20,738 nt of DNA, taken from contig CABUKD010000033.1 in assembly GCA_902492105.1 (NCBI GenBank), positions 1 through 20,738 of the forward strand. The letters run 5' to 3'. The notes beneath the pieces were generated by a model. The model worked only from the letters and a program-made list of their open reading frames with translations, was not told where the DNA came from and searched no databases. The stretch is from an uncultured Clostridium sp. GTDB lineage: Bacteria > Bacillota > Clostridia > TANB77 > CAG-508. Both the position numbers and the translations under genes were made by a program. Below are positions 6,737 through 13,336 of the stretch, piece by piece (positions within the stretch are counted from its first letter, which is position 1; each line of letters starts with the position of its first letter).

Positions 6737-7741
6737 TTAATCAACTTTAATACTTCCTGATGTAGTAGTTATTCTTAATACTAATTCTGCCATTCTATTA
6801 TTGCTCTTTACATTTGCATCCCCTGAACCAGTTTCTGTTTCGATATATATATCATTTTTACTTTTTATATCAACATTTCCAGATTTAGCATTAATATTAG
6901 AATTTTCAGTTATATTTAAAGAATCTATCTCTATATTTCCTGAACTTGTTACCAAGTTGCAATATTCTTCTATTGCATTAATATCTATTTCACCAGAAGA
7001 TGCTTCTGCTTGTAGCCTTTTTACACTTTCTACCAATATTTTACCAGAAGATGTTTTTATTGTACTTTCTCCTACTTTTCCTACTTCAACATCTCCAGAT
7101 GATGCCTCTGCTGATAATTTGTTAAAATCACCTGCTTTTATACTTCCAGAACTTGTTTGTATTGTGATTTCATTACCACTTCCAACTGTTATATCACCAG
7201 AAGAACTTTTGAAATTACCATTATTAATATTTCCACATTCAATTTTCCCTGATGATGTTTCAAAGTTAATAACATTATTTTCTAAATTTGGTGCTGCTAT
7301 ATCTCCACTAGAAGTATGTATATTAAATTCCTCATCACATTCATTTGGAACTTGTATTATTATTTTTTCATCACACCAATATAGCATTGCAAATATAAAT
7401 ACTTTTGTTTTACTTTTTGTAATTGAAAGTTCATTATTATTAATTGTTTCATTTATCTTTTCATCTTTCTCGCCATAAGCTGTAACTTTTATTTTATCTA
7501 CATCTGCTTTTTCAATAATCACATTTGATGATAAAACATCAACATTAATCTTATCTAATTCTTCTGGTTCATATTCTTTTTCAAAGATCTTTTCTGTATT
7601 ATCCCCAAAAGCAATTAAAGAAAATTTTACACTATAATCATTATTTCTATTTATAATTGCATAAATCATAAAATTAACTAATGCTATAATTAATATTGCT
7701 AATATTATAATAAGTGCAATTTTAACTCCTTTATTTTTCAT
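6737..7741 (-). CDS. DUF4097 family beta-repeat protein, membrane anchored
   Basis: 334 residues. An N-terminal membrane segment (about residues 8-30) is followed by an extracytoplasmic region with about eleven rungs of a short motif of the type T/A-S-S-G-D/K/S-I/V, roughly every 17-20 residues from about residue 140 to the C-terminus (HTSSGDI, ETSSGKI, KSSSGDI, QTSSGSI and so on). This is the hallmark of DUF4097 putative adhesins, predicted to fold as a beta-solenoid. The ATG lies inside the end of the upstream XRE gene with an 11-bp overlap, so expression is coupled. In Bacillota such genes often follow membrane-linked regulators; a sensory or envelope-stress role is inference. Confidence 0.86.
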   Translation of the reverse strand: MKNKGVKIALIIILAILIIALVNFMIYAIINRNNDYSVKFSLIAFGDNTEKIFEKEYEPEELDKINVDVLSSNVIIEKADVDKIKVTAYGEKDEKINETINNNELSITKSKTKVFIFAMLYWCDEKIIIQVPNECDEEFNIHTSSGDIAAPNLENNVINFETSSGKIECGNINNGNFKSSSGDITVGSGNEITIQTSSGSIKAGDFNKLSAEASSGDVEVGKVGESTIKTSSGKILVESVKRLQAEASSGEIDINAIEEYCNLVTSSGNIEIDSLNITENSNINAKSGNVDIKSKNDIYIETETGSGDANVKSNNRMAELVLRITTTSGSIKVD

Positions 7742-8492
7742 TATTTTCTTTTTCCCCTTTCATACCAAAAATTAATTTTACAATTAGTTCAACAAATATA
7801 AATACAATCCACAAAATCCAAGTAATATGCCAAGCTCCAGTTAAGAAACTTACTAAAAGATATATAATTAAAAATAATACTGCGACAATTTCTATTGCCA
7901 AAGCCTCTGTTTTACTCTCTGCTCCAACAGCTTCTATCTTTATGCGACCATCATCTAGTTTTTCAATTTCTTCTATCTCATCATTTAGTTCTTCAATATC
8001 GTCTATTATAGCTTTTTTCTCTTTTTCTTCCTTATACATATTTGGATATGCAACAAAAAAATATACAATGATTATAGTTGCAATCGTACATAATGTTGCC
8101 CAAATCATAACTGCGTGAGCATCCTCATATCTCAATACTTCAGTCATATAAGGTAATGCAAATGTGGCTATGCAATATAAGAAAATACTAATACTTAACA
8201 CAATCGCTTTTTTCTTATTTCTTTTCTGCATATATTCTTTCTTTGATCTTTCTTTTTCTTGTTTAATTTCTTTAAGCTCTGCATTTTTTTCTTCTTTTTC
8301 TCCAGTTATTAATTCTTCAGTAGTAAGACCTAGTGCTTCACATAGTGGTAATATTTTATCAAAATCTGGTACACTTTGATTAGTTTCCCATTTGGAAACA
8401 GTTTGTCTTGTTACTCCAACTTTTTCTGCCAACTTTTCTTGACTTAAACCTACATGGTTTCTATATTCTAATAATCTCTCCCCAAAAGTCAT
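7731..8492 (-). CDS. XRE family regulator with C-terminal membrane domain
   Basis: 253 residues. An N-terminal HTH_3 domain spans residues 1-60 (FGERLLEYRNHVGLSQEKLA, VGVTRQTVSKWETNQSVPD). A highly charged stretch follows (residues ~63-95, KEEKNAELKEIKQEKERSKK), then four hydrophobic segments near 94-115, 127-150, 200-220 and 224-243. Residues 155-190 are acidic (IDDIEELNDEIEEIEKLDDG), probably a cytosolic loop or coiled coil between the second and third helices. GAAAGGAG precedes the ATG at 8492. This looks like a membrane-tethered regulator whose DNA-binding domain can respond to the envelope. Its overlap with the DUF4097 gene suggests they act together. DNA target not identified. Confidence 0.85.
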   Translation of the reverse strand: MTFGERLLEYRNHVGLSQEKLAEKVGVTRQTVSKWETNQSVPDFDKILPLCEALGLTTEELITGEKEEKNAELKEIKQEKERSKKEYMQKRNKKKAIVLSISIFLYCIATFALPYMTEVLRYEDAHAVMIWATLCTIATIIIVYFFVAYPNMYKEEKEKKAIIDDIEELNDEIEEIEKLDDGRIKIEAVGAESKTEALAIEIVAVLFLIIYLLVSFLTGAWHITWILWIVFIFVELIVKLIFGMKGEKENNEK

Positions 8493-8650
8493 TTTTATTT
8501 TCTCCTTTCATATTTTCTTAACAAAATTATACTGTAAATTTTAGTTGCATACCACCAATTAAACTTGGAACTTTGTCAACTGTACTTAACATTTTTTCAT
8601 TTTTTTGCCTTAATTATAGCAAATTTTTTCATATTTTTCTATTTTTAAGT
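8493..8650 (-). other. Upstream region of the XRE operon
   Basis: No gene. On the minus strand two -10-like hexamers, TATAAT, occur at 8526-8531 (poor -35 TGGTAT at 17 bp) and 8613-8618 (preceded by TGC, an extended -10). An isolated TTGACA at 8574-8579 has no good -10 at the right distance. The rest is AT-rich, with runs of A and T at 8590-8655. Confidence 0.5.
8613..8621 (-). promoter_or_regulatory. Candidate extended -10 promoter for the XRE operon
   Basis: TGC-TATAAT on the minus strand, about 120 bp before the XRE start codon. A second TATAAT closer to the gene (8526-8531) is an equally possible start. Confidence 0.4.
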
Positions 8651-8681
8651 AAAAAATAGATCAGTTGTGAAACTGATCTAT
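8651..8681 (-). terminator. Intrinsic terminator downstream of the rhuM remnant
   Basis: A perfect 11-bp stem (ATAGATCAGTT/AACTGATCTAT, 8656-8666 with 8671-8681) with a GTGA/TCAC loop. On the minus strand it is followed by a T run (A 8651-8655 plus the stem end). It lies 138 bp past the stop of the rhuM remnant and insulates the XRE operon. Confidence 0.75.
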
Positions 8682-8818
8682 AATAATTATGTTATGATGT
8701 ATTTAAAATTTCTATAACTTCATCTAAACACTAGTACTGTGGACAAATCGAGGACAATGTCAACATCCGTTTACTAATATAATTATAATATATTTTAATA
8801 AAATATAAAATGTATAAT
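8682..8818. other. Intergenic DNA with no recognised gene
   Basis: Between the terminator and the rhuM remnant. A locally more GC-rich patch around 8730-8772 stands out in AT-rich flanks and may be residue of a lost gene or mobile element. No repeat or motif could be assigned. Confidence 0.4.
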
Positions 8819-9263
8819 TTATTTGTTTTCTATTTCTTTAGTCTCATTTAACAGTTTATCAAAATTGGAAACGTAATTTTTATCTTGAATGACTTTATAT
8901 TTTTCATATTCACTTTCAGCTTTGTCTACTGCTTGTTTATGTGAAACCTTTCCTTTGCCTTCTAACACTTCATAATGAAATACTTTTAGAGCATTTTCAA
9001 CTTCATTTCGCCAATCATTCATATACATTGGAATATTTCTTTCTGCATTATTTTCTGCAATATCTAGATTTGCGCTATATCGCTTTTTTAGAATTAACTC
9101 TAAATCCGATAGAAATAATCATATCAAGATTATAATATTTTGTGTTATAGGTTTGTTTGCCATCATTACCCACATGTGCAATTTTTGCACATGTGCTATC
9201 TTCAGTTAATTCATCATCATAAAACAAAATATTTTTTTCATTTCCTATTATTTTATCATTCAT
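8819..9263 (-). pseudogene. Decayed RhuM-family virulence protein gene
   Basis: Two fragments of one RhuM-type protein in different frames. Fragment 1 (ATG at 9263, ribosome binding site GGGGGTGCG, stop TAG at 9075-9077) gives a start like NEKNILFYDDE joined directly to LTEDSTCAKIAHVGNDGK and KYYNLDMIISIGFRVNSKKA, which is the conserved N-terminal core of RhuM. Fragment 2 resumes in another frame at about 9073 with ANLDIAENNAERNIPM, then YMNDWRNEVENALKVF, GKGKVSHKQAVDKAESEYEK and IQDKNYVSNFDK, the conserved C-terminus. From memory full-length relatives have about 300-340 residues; here roughly 140 codons remain. The helix-turn-helix-like stretch after the first strand and the central part after NSKKA are lost. 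RhuM proteins have no firmly known biochemical activity. Confidence 0.78.
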
Positions 9264-9309
9264 TTTCGCACCCCCATAAAAAATATACAATAAGTCATTT
9301 TCTGAATAT

Positions 9310-9338
9310 ATTATAGAACCTGTCAGAAATTCTGACAG
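9310..9338 (-). promoter_or_regulatory. Promoter with overlapping palindrome upstream of the rhuM remnant
   Basis: On the minus strand there is a -10 TATAAT (9310-9315), a 17-bp spacer and a -35-like CTGTCA (9333-9338). A perfect palindrome, CTGTCAGAA-A-TTCTGACAG (9320-9338), covers the -35 and most of the spacer, as an operator would. The regulator is unknown. Confidence 0.55.
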
Positions 9339-9448
9339 ATTGATTTCTTATCTAATTTTTCTGTATAAATATTATTTACATGTTCTAAGATGAGTTGTCT
9401 TTTAAGTGCTAATCGACTCTTGAAATTTCTAGCGAAATTTCCTATGCC
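9339..9448. other. Intergenic DNA between the rhuM remnant and secA terminator
   Basis: AT-rich, without an ORF that looks like a gene. The octamer GAAATTTC, itself a palindrome, occurs twice 12 bp apart (9422-9429 and 9434-9441). Confidence 0.4.
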
Positions 9449-9490
9449 AAAAAAGAAGTGTCACTCATTTTGTTTAGGTTACACTTCTTT
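9449..9490 (-). terminator. Intrinsic terminator downstream of secA
   Basis: On the minus strand a 10-bp perfect stem, AAAGAAGTGT/ACACTTCTTT (9452-9461 with 9481-9490), with a 19-nt loop, continues into extra T residues (9449-9451). It is about 100 bp past the secA stop. Confidence 0.6.
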
Positions 9491-9525
9491 AATTTTAAGC
9501 TTTTATAAATTTTTTATTTAAGTTT

Positions 9526-9550
9526 GGGTGACAACCTAATTTTGTCACCC
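9526..9550 (+). terminator. Hairpin in the secA 3' region, T-rich on the plus side
   Basis: A perfect 9-bp stem, GGGTGACAA/TTGTCACCC, with a 7-nt loop. A T-rich tract follows on the plus strand (AATTTTTCGATTTTT), while the minus side has no T run. It may stabilise the secA mRNA end or block antisense transcription entering secA. Confidence 0.5.
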
Positions 9551-9588
9551 AATTTTTCGATTTTTGTAAAATGCTTTAAACACAGGTG

Positions 9589-12339
9589 CTATGCGTTTTT
9601 GCCACAGCAATTTTTATATTTTTTGCCACTTCCACATGGGCAAGGATCATTTCTTCCAACTTTTGGAGCAGTATTTACTACTGTATGGTTTCCTCCAGAT
9701 TTTCTTGGTGCGTTTCCTTCTAGATTTTTAAGAGTTGTATCTTCTAGCCCTTCTCCAGTAATTTTTACAGAAGTTGTTCTTTGCATATTCGTTTCTCTTT
9801 TTCTAGCATTCATTAAGAATTTAACTACATCTGTTTTAATATCTAAAATCATTTGGTCAAACATTTCAGCACCTTCAATTCTATATTGAACAACTGGATC
9901 TTTTTGACCATAAGCACGAAGACCAATACCATCTTTTAACTCATCCATTGCGTCAATATGGTTCATCCATCTTTCATCTACAATTCTTAATAGTACAATT
10001 CTTTCTAGTTCTCTCATATTGCTTTCGCCAATGGTTTGTTCTTTTTCTTCATAAATTTTATGTGCTTTTTCTTTTAGCTCTGTAACAACATCATCCATTC
10101 TAATTCTATCTTTTTCAAGAGAATCTAAATGAGAAATACCGAAATTTACTAGAATATCTTGCATCATGGCTTCTTTATTAAAATTATCCATATCAGCTAA
10201 ATATTCATTTGCTATTTCTTCTATTAAAGAATCTATCATATGGGCAATATATTCTTTTAAGTTTTCGCCATTTAATACTTTTCTTCTTTCATCATAGATA
10301 ATGCCTCTTTGTACATTCATAACATCATCATATTCTAGTACATTTTTACGAATGCTAAAGTTTCTACTTTCCACTTTTCTTTGGGCAGATTCAACTGCAT
10401 TAGAAAGAATTTTAGCTTCTATTGGCATATCTTCGTCTGCACCTAGGGTATTATATACTTTGGTAATCATATCTCCACCAAAGATTTTCATTAAGTCATC
10501 ATCAAGTCCAATATAAAATCTAGATTGTCCTGGATCTCCTTGACGACCACTACGTCCACGAAGCTGATTGTCAATTCTTCTAGATTCATGTCTTTCTGTA
10601 CCTATAATTTTTAATCCACCAGCTTCAATTACCTTTTGTTTTTCTTCTTTAATTTCTTTATCAAATTTATCTTGTAATTCTTTAAATTTCTTTCTTGCCT
10701 CTAAAATTTCTTGATCATCTGTTTCATTAAAAGCTGTTGCTTGTTCTATTTGAGCTTCTGTATACCTTTGCTTTCTCATTTCTTGTTTTGCTAAATATTC
10801 ACTGTTACCGCCAAGCATAATATCAGTACCACGACCTGCCATATTAGTAGCAATGGTAACTGCTCCATATTTACCCGCTTGTGCAATAATTTCAGCTTCT
10901 TTTTCATGGAATTTAGCATTTAACACCTCATGCTTAATCCCCTCTTTTTTAAGCATATTACTTAATTTTTCAGACTTTTCAATAGAAACTGTACCAACTA
11001 ATACTGGTTGTCCTTTTTCATGGCATTCTTTAATATCTGCAATAACTGCTATAAATTTACCTGCTTCATTTTTATAAATGACATCATGTAAATCTTCACG
11101 AATCATTGGTTTATTGGTTGGAATTTCTATAACATCCAATTTATAAATTTCTTGGAATTCGGCCTCTTCTGTCATAGCAGTACCAGTCATACCAGAAAGT
11201 TTAGAATACATTCTAAAATAATTTTGGAAGGTAATAGTAGCTAATGTTTTAGATTCATCTGCAATTTTTACATGCTCTTTTGCTTCAATTGCTTGATGAA
11301 GCCCATTGTTATATCTTCTTCCATACATAATTCTTCCTGTAAATTCATCAACAATTAAAACCTCTCCATCTTTTACAATATAGTCAATATCTTTTTTCAT
11401 AACGCCATGAGCACGAAGAGCTTGATTTACATTATGAACCAACTCAGAATTTTCAATATCATTGAAATTTTCTAAGCCAAATTCTTGTTCTGCTTTTCTA
11501 ATTCCTTTTTGTGTTAAAGAAGCAGATTTTGCTTTTAAATCTACAATATAGTCATAATTTTCATTGTCTTCTGCTTGTTCTTCATTTTTAACATCTTCTT
11601 CTACTAGTACTTTTGGAGTTAATTTTCTTACAAAATTATCCGCCTTTTTATATAAGTCTGAAGATTGTGTTCCACGTCCAGAAATAATTAATGGAGTACG
11701 AGCTTCATCAATTAAAATACTATCAATCTCGTCCACTATAGCATAATTTAATTCTCTTTGTACTAATTGTTCCTTGTAAATTACCATATTATCTCTTAGA
11801 TAATCAAAACCAAATTCATTATTAGTACCATAAGTAACATCACAGTTGTAAGCTGCTCTTTTTTCTTCTGGTTCCATTCCGGCAATTACTAAGCCAACGG
11901 TTAGACCCAAAAATTTATATACTTTTCCCATCCATTCACTATCTCTTTTTGCTAAGTAGTCATTAACAGTAATAACATGAACGCCTTTTCCAGTAAGTGC
12001 ATTTAAATAAACAGGAAGTGTAGCTACTAAAGTTTTACCTTCACCAGTTTTCATTTCAGCAATTCTACCTTGATGTAAAACAATACCGCCTATTAATTGT
12101 ACATCAAAATGTCTCATTCCTAATACTCTTTTAGATGCCTCTCTTACAACAGCAAAAGCCTCTGGTAAAATATCATCTAAAGTTTTACCCTCTGCTAATT
12201 GTTCTTTCAATTCCACTGTCTTATGCCTTAATTGTTCATCTGTCAATTTTTGTATTTCTGGCTCTAAACTATTAATTTTTTCAACAGTTGGCCTTAATCT
12301 TTTTACCTCTTTTTGACTATATGTCTTAAATAATCCCAT
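9589..12339 (-). CDS. secA: Protein translocase subunit SecA
   Basis: 916 residues, full length (Escherichia coli SecA has 901). SecA is the ATPase motor that pushes preproteins through SecYEG at the cytosolic membrane face. Visible motifs are the N-terminal MGLFKTYSQKEVKRL, nucleotide-binding MKTGEGKTLVATLP, TVNDYLAKRDSEWM, DEAD-type VDEIDSILIDEARTPLI, GMTGTAMTEEAEF, the second motor domain TNMAGRGTDIMLGG, and RLRGRSGRQGDPG-like QLRGRSGRQGDPGQSRF. The C-terminus carries the zinc-binding SEC-C motif CPCGSGKKYKNCC, used for SecB or ribosome contact. An insertion rich in charged residues near 535-575 is within the normal family range. GGAAGGATG precedes the ATG. It has its own promoter at 12384-12412. 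The usual neighbours hpf and prfB are not adjacent. Confidence 0.98.
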   Translation of the reverse strand: MGLFKTYSQKEVKRLRPTVEKINSLEPEIQKLTDEQLRHKTVELKEQLAEGKTLDDILPEAFAVVREASKRVLGMRHFDVQLIGGIVLHQGRIAEMKTGEGKTLVATLPVYLNALTGKGVHVITVNDYLAKRDSEWMGKVYKFLGLTVGLVIAGMEPEEKRAAYNCDVTYGTNNEFGFDYLRDNMVIYKEQLVQRELNYAIVDEIDSILIDEARTPLIISGRGTQSSDLYKKADNFVRKLTPKVLVEEDVKNEEQAEDNENYDYIVDLKAKSASLTQKGIRKAEQEFGLENFNDIENSELVHNVNQALRAHGVMKKDIDYIVKDGEVLIVDEFTGRIMYGRRYNNGLHQAIEAKEHVKIADESKTLATITFQNYFRMYSKLSGMTGTAMTEEAEFQEIYKLDVIEIPTNKPMIREDLHDVIYKNEAGKFIAVIADIKECHEKGQPVLVGTVSIEKSEKLSNMLKKEGIKHEVLNAKFHEKEAEIIAQAGKYGAVTIATNMAGRGTDIMLGGNSEYLAKQEMRKQRYTEAQIEQATAFNETDDQEILEARKKFKELQDKFDKEIKEEKQKVIEAGGLKIIGTERHESRRIDNQLRGRSGRQGDPGQSRFYIGLDDDLMKIFGGDMITKVYNTLGADEDMPIEAKILSNAVESAQRKVESRNFSIRKNVLEYDDVMNVQRGIIYDERRKVLNGENLKEYIAHMIDSLIEEIANEYLADMDNFNKEAMMQDILVNFGISHLDSLEKDRIRMDDVVTELKEKAHKIYEEKEQTIGESNMRELERIVLLRIVDERWMNHIDAMDELKDGIGLRAYGQKDPVVQYRIEGAEMFDQMILDIKTDVVKFLMNARKRETNMQRTTSVKITGEGLEDTTLKNLEGNAPRKSGGNHTVVNTAPKVGRNDPCPCGSGKKYKNCCGKNA

Positions 12340-12383
12340 GTATTTTTCATCCTTCCTTCATTTTGTAAAATCTTATCTATGAT

Positions 12384-12412
12384 ACTATATCACTTTTGCT
12401 AAAAAATCGCAA
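12384..12412 (-). promoter_or_regulatory. Sigma-A promoter of secA
   Basis: On the minus strand there is a -35 TTGCGA (12407-12412), a 17-bp spacer and a -10 TATAGT (12384-12389), about 40 bp before the start codon. The promoter lies directly after the T run of the hairpin at 12414-12459, so upstream leftward transcription would be cut off before secA. Confidence 0.72.
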
Positions 12413-12413
12413 C

Positions 12414-12459
12414 AAAAAAAGCAAAAGTTATTAATTCTATTTAGAATTAACCACTTTTG
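12414..12459 (-). terminator. Intrinsic terminator upstream of the secA promoter
   Basis: On the minus strand the stem is CAAAAGT (12453-12459 with 12422-12428), a 2x2 mismatch, then TTAATTCT/AGAATTAA (12431-12438 with 12443-12450) and a 4-nt loop, followed by a T7 run (A 12414-12420 on the plus strand). It is a strong leftward terminator, yet no leftward gene lies directly upstream. The nearest is the transporter ending at 13337. Confidence 0.65.
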
Positions 12460-12559
12460 TTTCCAGGAGAATATATTAAACTAGTTTCTTCAAGTAATAA
12501 TCATATTTTACTTAAATTCTTCATATGTTTTTATTAAGTTTAATTTAAAGGTGGTAAAT

Positions 12560-13102
12560 ATGTTTATATTAAATTTTAAGGTAAATGGTAATAAATTAGG
12601 GAAAATTTTTTTAGGAATACTATTAGTTATAATTTTAATTGTTACATTTATTGTTTGTTATCGTATTTTAGGCAATCAGTTCTTCAAAACCAATGACAAC
12701 CTAAAGCAAAACGAAGTTCAAGAATTAACAGTTACTAATTATACCAATGTTTTAAAAACAGTCCATGATGATATAGATACCTATGTAGGACAAAAAATTA
12801 AATTTTCTGGATATGTATTTCGTATGTTAGATTTTAATCAAAACCAATTTGTATTAGCAAGAGATATGATTATTTCTTCTGACTTTCAAACTGTAGTAGT
12901 TGGCTTTTTAAGTGAATATGAGGAAATTAAACAATATGAAGATAATACTTGGATTGAAATTGTAGGAGAAATTACAAAAGGAAATTATCATGGTGATATG
13001 CCTATTTTAAAAATAGAACAAATTCAAAAAATAGAAAAGCCTCAAGACGAATTTGTTTACCCACCAGATGACTCCTTTGTAACTACTTCTACTGTTTTAT
13101 AA
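12560..13102 (+). CDS. Membrane-anchored DUF1980/YcgQ-C-terminal-like protein
   Basis: 180 residues. One hydrophobic N-terminal segment (about residues 13-35, GKIFLGILLVIILIVTFIVC) is followed by an extracytoplasmic domain. Residues ~70-160 (TYVGQKIKFSGYVFRML, NQFVLARDMI, WIEIVGEITKG, PILKIEQIQKIEKPQDEFVYP) match the pattern of the C-terminal OB-like domain of DUF1980/TIGR03943 proteins, partners of YcgR-type permeases. The paired cysteines usual after the LAR/LGR strand (CCxxD) are replaced by ISSDF, so any metal or thiol role is lost. The multi-helix N-terminal half and the permease partner are absent. A GTG at 12551 is in frame, but AAAGGTGG places the start at ATG 12560. It is the only rightward gene in the window. 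Confidence 0.68.
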   Translation: MFILNFKVNGNKLGKIFLGILLVIILIVTFIVCYRILGNQFFKTNDNLKQNEVQELTVTNYTNVLKTVHDDIDTYVGQKIKFSGYVFRMLDFNQNQFVLARDMIISSDFQTVVVGFLSEYEEIKQYEDNTWIEIVGEITKGNYHGDMPILKIEQIQKIEKPQDEFVYPPDDSFVTTSTVL

Positions 13103-13120
13103 TGAAAACTCATTTTCATT
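13101..13120. terminator. Short hairpin at the 3' end of the DUF1980-like gene
   Basis: AATGAAAA (13101-13108) and TTTTCATT (13113-13120) form a perfect 8-bp stem with a 4-nt loop, overlapping the stop codon of the rightward gene. No clear T run follows on the plus strand. On the minus strand it follows the 220-bp inverted repeat and shares its last four bases, so it might end a transcript of that element. Confidence 0.4.
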
Positions 13121-13336
13121 GGAGTCTATTCTAAAACATATAATGCATAATTAAAGTATTAGAATTGTCTTTTTCAATTTTTAAAACCTTTCCCCTTTTG
13201 GACATCTGTAACGAGGCATAAATGCCTCGAACAGCTGTCACAATGGTCGCCCACGCAAGGCCTTAAAAATTTCAAAAGACAATTCTAATACTTTTCTTAA
13301 AATAAATTTGCTTTAATTTTAGAACAGACTCCAATG
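13117..13336 (-). ncRNA. Nested 220-bp inverted repeat, candidate structured RNA
   Basis: The element fills the space between two converging stop codons. The outermost stem is 11 bp (CATTGGAGTCT with AGACTCCAATG), one mismatch, then 8 bp (13129-13136 with 13317-13324). A 21-bp perfect stem follows (13153-13173 with 13274-13294), then 9 bp (13176-13184 with 13263-13271) and CCTT/AAGG (13187-13190 with 13257-13260). At the centre is a hairpin with CGAGGCA/TGCCTCG and CTGT/ACAG and GACA/TGTC steps (13201-13239). The core 13190-13262 is GC-rich and partly unpaired. Nothing in it codes. It may be a structured RNA, with size and secA neighbourhood recalling the raiA-motif class (not verified), or a MITE-like element. 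The minus direction is a guess from a TTGACA-N16-TATTTT at 13347-13374, which lies inside coding sequence. Confidence 0.5.

Noticed and set aside
6801..7478. 225-codon plus-strand ORF opposite the DUF4097 gene
   Set aside because: It is the antisense of the SSG ladder, giving repeated SPED/LPED strings; no start signal and no family resemblance.
8574..8579. Isolated TTGACA upstream of the XRE gene
   Set aside because: No acceptable -10 at 16-18 bp; the better candidates are the TATAAT elements at 8526 and 8613.
13117..13336. Simple bidirectional terminator between converging genes
   Set aside because: Far too large and layered; no T runs directly after the outer stem on either strand.
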